Of a stretch of 7,528 bases of DNA, positions 1 through 6,399 are shown one piece after another. The stretch's first letter is position 1. Every line of letters starts with the position of its first letter. Origin of the DNA: Chloroflexota bacterium (GTDB lineage: Bacteria; Chloroflexota; Chloroflexia; JAMDCE01). The DNA lies in the NCBI GenBank assembly GCA_023489135.1, contig JAMDCE010000316.1:1-7528 (forward strand), written 5' to 3'. The translations under genes and the position numbers were made by a program. The notes beneath the pieces were generated by a model, which did not search any database, was not told where the DNA came from, and worked only from the letters and a program-made list of their open reading frames with translations.

Positions 1-361
1 ATCCCACTGATAGTTTCGTCTGCAATAATCGTACCAACGGCAGATAAGTTTGCACTGCGGTGATGTTCAAGAGATTGCGCTCTTTCTCGAATCTCTCTGC
101 TTTCCTCAGGAAGAAATAAGCTTCCACATGGACCTGAGATGAGGGCAGGGTAGGCGCCGCGGCGCCTACCCTGCCCTCATCTCCACCGTAGACTTGGGTG
201 CTGTGTGACAGGCTCAAGAAATGGAATGATTCACCAGGGTGGGGTATTACATATCATTATCATCGAATACAACATAGAAAGCCTAAGGGATGGGGCTGAT
301 GACGAGGAGAAGTCTTTGCGAAGTTCCTGATTCCCTGCTTCGGACGAGGTGTGAAACGCTG
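1..361. other. Intergenic region; possible gene remnants at the left edge
   Basis: I see no convincing gene here. On the minus strand one frame is open from the TGA at 179-177 to the window edge. Its residues look coding-like (LFLPEESREIRERAQSLEHH, then SANLSAVGTIIADE), but it has no ATG, GTG or TTG start. On the plus strand a 20-codon open frame (IPLIVSSAIIVPTADKFALR) ends at the TGA at 61-63 and could be the tail of a gene entering from the left. Both cannot easily be real. If the plus-strand tail is real, the 48-bp palindrome lies between two convergent genes. The stretch 184-361 shows nothing recognisable. Confidence 0.25.
136..183. repeat. Perfect 48-bp palindrome
   Basis: The two 24-base arms are exact reverse complements centred between 159 and 160. 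The outer ends are GAGATGAGGG and CCCTCATCTC, and the core is GGCGCCGCGGCGCC. As RNA from either strand it would fold into a hairpin of about 22 bp with a CGCG tetraloop. It lies about 180 bases downstream of the stop of the cyclic-di-GMP gene. No U-rich tract follows on either strand, so it is not a textbook intrinsic terminator. It could be a bidirectional terminator or transcript-end stabiliser, a repetitive palindromic element, or an assembly fold-back. The palindrome itself is certain; its role is not. Confidence 0.9.
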
Positions 362-3223
362 TCAAGCGGCGTCCACGCCCTGCCTTCCATAAATCATCTG
401 TCCTTCTTCCTGACTGTGCTCTCGAGAGGTGGAATGCTGCTCTCTATTGTCTGCCAGTTCTGAAACATCAATCTGCAGGAAGGCTGCAACCACGTACGGA
501 TCGAACTGGCTACCGTTACAGCGGATAATCTCCTCGCGGGCGACCTCGTAGGAACAGGCTTGGCGATAGGGCCGATGCGAGGTCATGGCATCGAAGGCGT
601 CGGCGACGGCGAATATACGCGCACCGAGCGGAATCTCCGCTGCTATCAGGCCATTCGGGTAGCCGCTGCCATCGTAGCGCTCGTGATGATGGCGGATCAC
701 CGGAAGGGCGCCTTTCAAGAAGTCGATGTGTTTTAGCATTTGGTAACCCTGTTCCGGATGGGTCTTCATAACGGCCCACTCATCCGCTGTAAGAGGACCT
801 GGTTTTCTCAGGATGGCGTCGGGCGCTCCAATCTTGCCTACGTCGTGGAGAATGGCGCCGTTGAGAAGATCTGGCATTTCTCGCTCTGACAATCCAAGCT
901 TGCTGGCGATGAGGGCAACGCAATCTACCACGCGTCGGGAGTGCCCCTCCGTTTCCGAGTCACGACTATCCAGCGCGGCGGAGAGGGCCAAAATGGTGGC
1001 GTCGTACGTTGTCCGCAGCCGTGCTAACGTGCTAACTACTTCTTCATGCGCATGCACCAAATCTTGGTTAGCCAGCTTCAGTTTGGCTACGTTCTCTTCG
1101 GTGCGGACAATGTATTGCTTCATCGTGTAGCGCATCATGAGCAGGGGCGCAACGAACGCAAACATCCCGTAAATCCCGATGGACCTATAGGCTAGAGCGA
1201 TAGCCAGAGCCAGCGCTCCGTACACCGGGTAGTAGAGAAGTAGCCAACGGAACCGCTCCTGCCAGACGTGCAACGGAGAGCATTTCTCGCTAAGGCCCAT
1301 GGCCAGCGAAACCAGCGCATGATTCACGACGTAGTAGGCCAGAGCGGCCAGGCCCGCAGGAAGGAGCAGCCAGGCTGGCTCGGCTCCGGGGAGGCCACCC
1401 GCCAATTCTCCGTAAACAAAAGCCGAAGCACTGGCGGAGATGGTGAGGTTGCCAAAATCGAAGAGGCTGCGATGTTTGGGGCCCCGGCTCACGACCCATT
1501 GGGTCAGAGCGACGAGAGGCGCCAGCAGCAGCGCACCGTCCACACCAAAGAGGATGCTCCCGGCCAGCACCAGAATGGCACTGGTGGAGGTCTTGCCCTG
1601 GCCGTAAATGTCAATGGAATAGACCTGGGTGGCGATGATCATGCCTGCCAGGACCCCTAGTCCTAACCAGTTGAGATTGCCGTGCCACGGTTGATGAACG
1701 GCGTATAGCGTCGCGGCGCCAACCACCACGGCCGCCACCAGGAGGACGATCTCCCAGCTTGCATCGTGCGCCCTCTCCCATCGTCGTAACCTTGACCGGC
1801 CTCGGTTACCGTTCGGTGGCGCTGGAGGTTTGACGATTGTCTGTTCGTCTGGGTCTTCGAACCTAACCTCCTCCTCCAGGCGTGGGGAAGTTGCCGGCTG
1901 TGTGGAAATTTCCGGCTCGCTTCGGCTGACCTCCGGCGAAACCGTGACATCTGGGCGGTAGAAATGGGGGCTGTCGGAGACGATTGTGCCACGGTACTCT
2001 TCTCGGTTTGGAAGGTCCGCCATCATCTTGCCCAGGGCGACACTTTCGGGCGAACTGGCCCAAACCAGATTCCGGCCCCTGAGCTTGGCATAGTACACGG
2101 CAAGGTCGGCCTGGTGAATGATCTCGTTAGGGTTTTCGCCGTCTGCAGGGAACGAGGCTACTCCCAGACTGAGTGTCGCCTGGATGGGCCGGACGCTGGT
2201 GCTAACGGCGAAACGGGTCTCCTCCACCTGCTGGCGTAGCCGTTCGGCGGTGGCCAAGGCTTGAGCAGGGTCAGTCTCCGGCAGTAAGATAATGAACTCT
2301 TCCCCACCAAACCGCGCCGCCACATCATAGTCTCGCAACCCGGCCTTGAGAATGTCGGCCACCCCTTTCAAAACCACGTCTCCCGCCAGATGCCCGTAGG
2401 TATTGTTAATATTCCGGAGAAGATCCAGGTCCGCCATAACGATGGACACCGGGCGCTCGAAGCGCATGGAGCGTTTGAGTTCTTCTCGCAACACTTCGTA
2501 GAAGTGAGTGGCGTTGTAAAGTCCGGTCTTGGGATCTGTCCTAGCTTGCTCTTTCAAGTTAGGATTATTGAGGGCCCGATAGATGAGAAATAGAGGGGCG
2601 GCGCTCAGAGCCACGAGCCATGGATTGACCTGCCAGAGTAGCGCCGTGATGATTCCCATGCAAGACAGTGTGGCGTCGATGAGGAAGTTCTCGATCTCGA
2701 AAAGATGAGTCTCTCGCCAGGAACGTCCCCGCGCCAAGCGGAGGACGATGGCTAGAGATATGTGGTTGATAACGGTGAAGAATGCGGCGGCAAGCACCGC
2801 TGCGGCGATGCTGTTTGGATGGTTCAGGGCCCCGCCAGGGTTCCCACCGGTCCAGACATAAACGGCCCGGGCGAGAAACGTGTCGATCAGGAAACTGGCG
2901 ATGTTGAATGACTGGATGTACCAGCGATACTTTCCCTTAATCCACTCCGGGACGAAAGCTACCACGACTAAAAGCGCCAATGCGCCCGGGGGGAGCAGAA
3001 GAACTCCACCGAACAGAAAGACGAGCGTGACGTAGTACGCCTGGTTCTTCGGGTTGACGACAGGAAAAAGCTGAGCTGCGGCCGCTCCAGCGGCCAGGGC
3101 GGCGAAGACCAGCCATTGGCTTTCGTTTACGGTCAGCGCGGGCAAGCTCCAGAGGAGCACTACTCCTCCAAGAGCCAGCACGGCCCAGATATACGCTCTC
3201 GCCGCAAACGACAGATTCTTCAT
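362..3223 (-). CDS. Membrane GGDEF + HD-GYP fusion protein (cyclic-di-GMP synthesis and breakdown)
   Basis: A 953-residue inner-membrane protein. Residues about 10-215 are a multi-pass hydrophobic module. Residues about 225-390 are a GGDEF diguanylate cyclase domain with signature RFGGEEF (GGEEF at 306-310), an RxxD inhibitory site (R297, D300) and DLDLLRNINN...GHLAGD, where the usual second Asp of 'IND' is Asn. A charged, Pro/Glu-rich linker covers about 400-485. A second multi-pass module covers about 490-700, then a coiled-coil-like stretch (702-745) and an HD-GYP phosphodiesterase domain (about 740-915) with H793-D794 and GYP at 854-856. By family knowledge, GGDEF makes cyclic-di-GMP from two GTP and HD-GYP hydrolyses it; both motif sets look intact. 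The two membrane modules resemble each other (each has a [VY][IV]NH motif), suggesting fusion of two receptors. ATG start; GGAG (3239-3236) lies 12 bases upstream, which is long. It is 57 bases after the small upstream gene and may be co-transcribed. The direction of net activity cannot be read from sequence. Confidence 0.95.
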   Translation of the reverse strand: MKNLSFAARAYIWAVLALGGVVLLWSLPALTVNESQWLVFAALAAGAAAAQLFPVVNPKNQAYYVTLVFLFGGVLLLPPGALALLVVVAFVPEWIKGKYRWYIQSFNIASFLIDTFLARAVYVWTGGNPGGALNHPNSIAAAVLAAAFFTVINHISLAIVLRLARGRSWRETHLFEIENFLIDATLSCMGIITALLWQVNPWLVALSAAPLFLIYRALNNPNLKEQARTDPKTGLYNATHFYEVLREELKRSMRFERPVSIVMADLDLLRNINNTYGHLAGDVVLKGVADILKAGLRDYDVAARFGGEEFIILLPETDPAQALATAERLRQQVEETRFAVSTSVRPIQATLSLGVASFPADGENPNEIIHQADLAVYYAKLRGRNLVWASSPESVALGKMMADLPNREEYRGTIVSDSPHFYRPDVTVSPEVSRSEPEISTQPATSPRLEEEVRFEDPDEQTIVKPPAPPNGNRGRSRLRRWERAHDASWEIVLLVAAVVVGAATLYAVHQPWHGNLNWLGLGVLAGMIIATQVYSIDIYGQGKTSTSAILVLAGSILFGVDGALLLAPLVALTQWVVSRGPKHRSLFDFGNLTISASASAFVYGELAGGLPGAEPAWLLLPAGLAALAYYVVNHALVSLAMGLSEKCSPLHVWQERFRWLLLYYPVYGALALAIALAYRSIGIYGMFAFVAPLLMMRYTMKQYIVRTEENVAKLKLANQDLVHAHEEVVSTLARLRTTYDATILALSAALDSRDSETEGHSRRVVDCVALIASKLGLSEREMPDLLNGAILHDVGKIGAPDAILRKPGPLTADEWAVMKTHPEQGYQMLKHIDFLKGALPVIRHHHERYDGSGYPNGLIAAEIPLGARIFAVADAFDAMTSHRPYRQACSYEVAREEIIRCNGSQFDPYVVAAFLQIDVSELADNREQHSTSREHSQEEGQMIYGRQGVDAA

Positions 3224-3279
3224 AGGTCAGTAGTTCTCCGCCGCCCCTTTGCGTTTGATAAGGGTTGGGTAGTGCGACT

Positions 3280-3522
3280 TCAGACGGCGGTGATTAACAG
3301 ACTCTGGTCGCTCAAGCTGATATTGTCGTGCCAGGTAGTGGCGATCCATTCGGTGCTGTCATGCCAGGTGGCTATGATCCGAGTGGCGTTATGCCAAGCA
3401 GCCTGGCAAATGAGCGCTCTGCCAGCTTCCATGAAAGTGTTCATGCGGGTCTCGACCAGAAACGATACTGACAACATCGTCGCCACGTCTGCAACCAGCC
3501 AAGCGGTAATGAATTTCTTCAT
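3280..3522 (-). CDS. Small Trp/His-repeat protein, possibly secreted or membrane-anchored, unknown function
   Basis: An 80-residue protein that I do not recognise. It begins MKKFITAWLVADVATMLSVS, a basic start and hydrophobic stretch that could be a weak signal peptide or anchor, although it contains an Asp. The C-terminal half has three imperfect repeats of 10-11 residues starting with Trp-His: WHNATRIIAT, WHDSTEWIATT, WHDNISLSDQ. The DNA shows this too, with copies of GTYRTGCCA (plus strand) at 3325, 3358 and 3388. The start ATG has a Shine-Dalgarno AGGAG (3537-3533) 10 bases upstream, which supports it as a gene. It lies between the subtilase and the cyclic-di-GMP gene on the same strand. 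Its TTWHD motif resembles the TTWNS repeats of the subtilase tail. It could be a companion surface protein or a decayed, duplicated tail. An opposing 178-codon frame over the same DNA looks non-coding. Confidence 0.55.
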   Translation of the reverse strand: MKKFITAWLVADVATMLSVSFLVETRMNTFMEAGRALICQAAWHNATRIIATWHDSTEWIATTWHDNISLSDQSLLITAV

Positions 3523-3672
3523 TAACCAGGCTCTCCTCTCGCTTCCAAACTTAAGGAATTTCTGGGTAGGTCTCCTGTTTCTTTGCCAGTTGTTCTCAGT
3601 TAGCGTCGGACACTTCGTTCTCCGTTCTCCAGCAATGCGTAATGTCCTGTAGCCGGCAACACCGGCGCGGAC

Positions 3673-5267
3673 TCAGTCCAAAAGAGGCGTGCTGTTCCAC
3701 GTAGTTGAGTTCCACGTCGTGCTGTTCCACGTAGTTGAGTTCCACGTCGTGCTATTCCATGTGGTCGAGTTCCACGTGGTGCTATTCCAAGTCGTCGAGT
3801 TCCACGTGGTTGAGTTCCACGTAGTCGAGTTCCAGGTGGTCGAATCATAAGCAATGTTCCCAGCGGCCTCGGCCACCCCTAGGTTCAAGGGCAGCCCCCT
3901 ATTCGCGTAGCCGGGCGCCACGTCGGAAACTACCCCGGCCGCATCCACTTCACCTGCACCGGAACCTGGCCCGGCCAGTGGGCGGGCTGTCTTCACCAGG
4001 GCCGCTTTAACCTGATCAGGTGTCCAGTTCGGATGAGCCTGCAGAGCGAGGGCGACGATGCCCGAGACCATCGGGGCGGCCATTGAAGTACCAGAGAGGC
4101 GGATGTACTTGCCGTCAACGATGCGGTCCGGCAACATCGTTCCCAGCACGCTATTATGCGCCGAGAGATTGGATACGATGCGCCGACCGGGGGCAACAAC
4201 GTCCGGTTTCGTGAAGCCATCCTGGGTGGTGCCATGGCTCGACCAGGCCGGGATGACATCGTCGGCGATGTCGGGCGTACCAATAGTGTCGGTGGCTCCC
4301 ACAGTGATCACGAAAGGATCGTTGGCCGGAGGGTACAGGGCGCTATCAGGCCCAAGATTGCCGGCGGACACTACGACGACGATTCCCGAAAGCCAGGTCA
4401 TCTCCACGGCGGCGTCAAGGGGACTGGTCAAGTAGGAATCGGGCATTTGCTGGACCACAGAGAGATTTATGACGCGGATGTTGTAGGCATCGCGATTCTC
4501 GACGGCCCACTGGAGGGCGGAGATCACGTCGCTGACGTAGGCCGTGCCTTCGTCGTCGGACGCTTTGATGCTGACCAGATTGGCTTCCGGGGCGATGCCG
4601 ATGTATTTTCCGTCGGAGGCTGTGCCATTGCTGCTAATGATGCCAGCCACGTGCGTGCCGTGCCCATAGTCGTCTTCATCGTCGTTCCGCCTGGGTGCTT
4701 CACGTCATCCCGCATGTATTTGACGCCCGCGATAACACGGCTCTTCTCGGTTGCGGGATCGTCGAAATCGCGACTCTTGTCTTGAATGCCGCTATCGACC
4801 ACCGCCACGGTCACACCATTTCCGGCGAACGGCGTTGATCCATTCCAAACACCCGGGGCATCCACGGACAAGAGATAATCGGTGGCAAGCCGATCGGCGT
4901 TGACTGTCGACGCCATAGGTGCATCGACGGTCACCCATTCGACGCCGGAGTCACTCGCCAGATCTTGAGCCTCACTGGCGGTCATTTCAGCGGCAATGCC
5001 TTTGATGGTCGGGAGTGACTTCTTGTTCTTGGCGGCGCGGCGATCAAGCTTGGCGTCTAGGTCACCGGCGGAGTTCTCACCCTGGACGATGACCCGAACG
5101 GTCTCGTCAGGCGTGTCGGCAGCTATCTTGACTAGGTCAGGGTGGATCTTGACGCGCTTCGGTGCCGCCGCTCCGACCGGCGTGGTGATAACGGGGAGAA
5201 GCAGAGTCAAGATTAACAGGAGCGCCACCAGCCGCGTCGTCTGCTTCTTCGCAATAAGTCTCTTCAT
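3673..5267 (-). pseudogene. Secreted S8 (subtilisin-family) serine peptidase, one frameshift
   Basis: Two overlapping frames together make one subtilase: the N-terminal part runs from 5267 to about 4695, the C-terminal part from about 4704 to 3673. The start at 5267 follows AAGGAGGGG (5283-5275) and opens a signal peptide (MKRLIAKK, hydrophobic core, cut near VGA-AAP). Residues about 40-115 look like an I9-type inhibitory propeptide. Catalytic Asp158 is in VAVVDSGIQ. The frame then breaks: the His motif GHGTHVAG is read only in the next frame, which has a stop at 4707-4705. Adding one C to the CCC run (plus 4693-4695) joins VKHP to RRNDDEDDYGHGTHVAG and restores about 531 residues. The oxyanion Asn (SAGNLG) and the Ser motif SGTSMAAP (Ser codon 4086-4084) are intact. 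The tail is ten STTWN units, then STPLLD. Such enzymes are exported and activated by propeptide removal. Everything else is well preserved, so the shift may be a sequencing error or a very recent mutation. Confidence 0.9.
3691..3843 (-). repeat. 15-bp tandem repeat array encoding ten STTWN units
   Basis: Ten in-frame 15-base units (3691-3840) plus a final Ser codon encode uninterrupted STTWN repeats at the C-terminus of the subtilase. A 30-base higher-order period is visible: 3691-3720 and 3721-3750 are identical, while later 30-base blocks differ. Serine codons alternate between AGC and TCA/TCG, and Thr codons vary in the third position, yet no residue changes. This indicates selection on the peptide as well as recent duplication at the 3' end. 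The function of the tail is unknown; a surface-attachment or interaction role is only a guess. Confidence 0.95.
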
Positions 5268-5274
5268 TGCATAA

Positions 5275-5283
5275 CCCCTCCTT
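5275..5283 (-). promoter_or_regulatory. Strong Shine-Dalgarno fixing the subtilase start
   Basis: AAGGAGGGG on the minus strand, 7 bases before the ATG at 5267. It supports that start over the in-frame ATG at 5321, which would put 18 polar residues before the signal peptide. A second ATG at 5272 opens only ATG CAA TGA, whose stop overlaps the true start. Confidence 0.8.
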
Positions 5284-5337
5284 ATGCGTGAGCGTAGTCC
5301 CCCCGGAGGGAAGTCAGTCATCTTATTGCGTCAAGCC

Positions 5338-5360
5338 CCACTGGCGCCAGGCGCCACTGG
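5338..5360. repeat. GC-rich inverted repeat in the subtilase leader
   Basis: CCACTGGCGCC-A-GGCGCCACTGG: 11-base arms with one C/C mismatch around a central A. In RNA it would form a compact hairpin about 70 bases upstream of the subtilase start, inside the predicted leader. It shares GGCGCC with the core of the 136-183 palindrome. No T-tract follows, so a terminator is not supported. Confidence 0.5.
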
Positions 5361-5566
5361 ATCACGAGCGGGCTGACAATTCTATGAGGTTCCCTGAGGT
5401 AGAAGGTGGTCCCACTTCGGTTTTCTGATGACTTATGGGCAATCTCCTTTCCTTGGATGGCACCGAAGGTGTTAGTATTTCAGTTTCACGCCGGGTAAGA
5501 TCGCGAATCGTCTGTCAGAGCGCGACAGTGAATTGATCGCTTCCAGATAGAACTTTTGGTTGTCTT

Positions 5567-5594
5567 AGGATAGCACACTCGGGTACCGCGTCAA
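5567..5594 (-). promoter_or_regulatory. Candidate sigma-70-type promoter for the subtilase cluster
   Basis: On the minus strand TTGACG (5594-5589) is followed after 16 bases by TATCCT (5572-5567). The -35 is good and the -10 is fair. Transcription would start near 5560, leaving an untranslated leader of about 290 bases that contains the 5338-5360 hairpin. A closer promoter of a different type cannot be excluded. Confidence 0.4.
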
Positions 5595-5796
5595 GTAGTC
5601 GGGTATGATTTTTAGCAGTACTTTAAGGCTAGCCCAGATTGGCTATTAGTACTTTTGGCCTGGGACCGCTTTCTATGCAAACACTAGGATAGAACTGTGC
5701 TGCAAGGTTGAAATGCGTTAGTCAAGCGGCTCTTTGCCGTTTGCGGGAAACACCGGAAGTCTGGCGATCCTCCCGGAGGTGCTACCAGAGTACTCC

Positions 5797-5935
5797 TCCT
5801 GCAGGTTACTACTAAAGTTAGAACTGGAGGCGTCGAGGTAACCTGCGGGAGGGGTAGGAGTCGGAGTCGATGTAACCCGCCGGAGAGTGGGGCCAGTAAC
5901 CTGCGGGCGGTTGGGACAGACCTGCGGGGGGTTGG
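5797..5935. repeat. Cluster of GTAACCTGCGGG-type repeats with an inverted pair
   Basis: Plus-strand copies of a 12-base core lie at 5838-5849 (GTAACCTGCGGG), 5872-5883 (GTAACCCGCCGG), 5896-5907 (GTAACCTGCGGG) and 5918-5929 (AGACCTGCGGGG). The first two share a longer flank, GTCGANGTAACC. A reverse-complement copy at 5797-5809 pairs with 5838-5850 as a 13-base inverted repeat with one mismatch and a 28-base loop. The cluster ends shortly before the -35 of the plus-strand operon, so operator sites or a degraded repetitive element are both possible. Confidence 0.65.
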
Positions 5936-5947
5936 CCAGGCGCCTTC

Positions 5948-5976
5948 TTGACGTCACTCTACGGTCATTGTACACT
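5948..5976 (+). promoter_or_regulatory. Sigma-70-type promoter of the moaD-moaE operon
   Basis: TTGACG (5948-5953), a 17-base spacer, then TACACT (5971-5976). Transcription would start near 5983, about 20 bases before the leader ATG and 40 before the first main gene. The following genes are closely spaced on this strand, so this is the probable operon promoter. No room exists for a Moco riboswitch between it and the first gene. Confidence 0.6.
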
Positions 5977-6004
5977 GGTGTCTGAACGAATGTAGGGAAC
6001 ATAG

Positions 6005-6028
6005 ATGAGCACCGAAGATTTCCGATGA
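6005..6028 (+). CDS. Possible 7-residue leader peptide (MSTEDFR)
   Basis: ATG at 6005 opens MSTEDFR and stops at TGA 6026-6028, sharing ATGA with the start of the next gene (6025). A fair ribosome binding site, AGGGA (5994-5998), lies 6 bases upstream, whereas the following gene has none of its own. This fits translational coupling, but a frame this short can occur by chance. Confidence 0.3.
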   Translation: MSTEDFR

Positions 6029-6378
6029 TAGACTTGGAAGTGTGGCTTTACGGATCTTTGGGTCGATCGGCCTTTTTGGAAGCGACGGAACCACGCCTCG
6101 CTCTGGAACTCGCTGAGGGAAGCACCGTCGGAGATCTACTGGCCAGATTGGGAATTGACTGCCGGAAACGCGGGCTTACCTTCGTCAACGGCGAATTGGT
6201 GGGCGCCGATGGCCTTTCGGTCGATCTTAGGATAGAGCTCCACGATGGCGACCGGGTGGGCATTTTCCCCGAGGGTAGCGCCTGGCCGCTGCACTACCGC
6301 TACGGAGCGACCATAAGCCGCGCTTTGCAGAGAGATGACCAAGATCGGCCCAGGCTAGGCCACAGATTCGGGAGCTAG
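6025..6378 (+). CDS. MoaD/ThiS-like beta-grasp protein without C-terminal diglycine
   Basis: A 117-residue protein. Residues 1-82 follow the ubiquitin-like MoaD/ThiS pattern: IDLEVWLYGSL as first strand, EGSTVGDLLARLGI as strand end and helix, LTFVNGELVGADG, and ELHDGDRVGIFP as last strand. In canonical members the final strand leads to PxxxGG, whose last Gly is adenylated and thiocarboxylated as a sulfur donor. Here it continues EGSAWPLHYRYGATISRAL and ends with a polar tail of about 20 residues, with no GG. It is therefore unlikely to carry sulfur in the usual way. It is first in an apparent operon with moaD and moaE, 21 bases before moaD. From the fold and place, a Moco or tungsten-cofactor related role is plausible; a specific one is not shown. 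The start has no good ribosome binding site but overlaps the leader stop. Confidence 0.8.
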   Translation: MIDLEVWLYGSLGRSAFLEATEPRLALELAEGSTVGDLLARLGIDCRKRGLTFVNGELVGADGLSVDLRIELHDGDRVGIFPEGSAWPLHYRYGATISRALQRDDQDRPRLGHRFGS

Positions 6379-6399
6379 GAACGCAGTGGGGTTCGAACC

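Larger units (their letters stand above)
5284..5947. other. Intergenic region between divergent units
   Basis: About 660 bases with no supported gene. It holds a hairpin (5338-5360), a candidate minus-strand promoter (5567-5594), a direct repeat AGTACTTT (5617-5624 and 5648-5655) flanking a small TAGCC/GGCTA hairpin (5630-5645), and the GTAACCTGCGGG repeat cluster (5797-5935). A 94-codon minus-strand frame (6002-5718) is doubtful: it has no ribosome binding site, covers the promoter of the plus-strand operon, and its Pro/Thr-rich sequence follows the DNA repeats. Confidence 0.6.

Noticed and set aside
3116..3652. 178-codon plus-strand frame
   Set aside because: It overlaps the N-terminus of the cyclic-di-GMP gene and the small Trp/His gene on the other strand and shows no recognisable domain.
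3652..3666. Terminator after the subtilase (GCCGG-CAACA-CCGGC)
   Set aside because: Only a 5-bp stem and no T-tract on the minus strand.
3691..3843. CRISPR array
   Set aside because: The units are contiguous 15-base coding repeats without unique spacers.
3600..3854. Minus-strand frame encoding RGTRPRGTQ-like repeats
   Set aside because: It is the shifted-frame reading of the STTWN array.
4686..4704. Programmed -1 ribosomal frameshift in the subtilase
   Set aside because: No slippery heptamer or obvious downstream pseudoknot; a missing C in a short run is simpler.
5718..6002. 94-codon minus-strand frame with a TPTPTPP stretch
   Set aside because: No ribosome binding site, it covers the moa promoter, and its composition follows the DNA repeats. 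A remnant of a secreted protein linker is possible but not supported.
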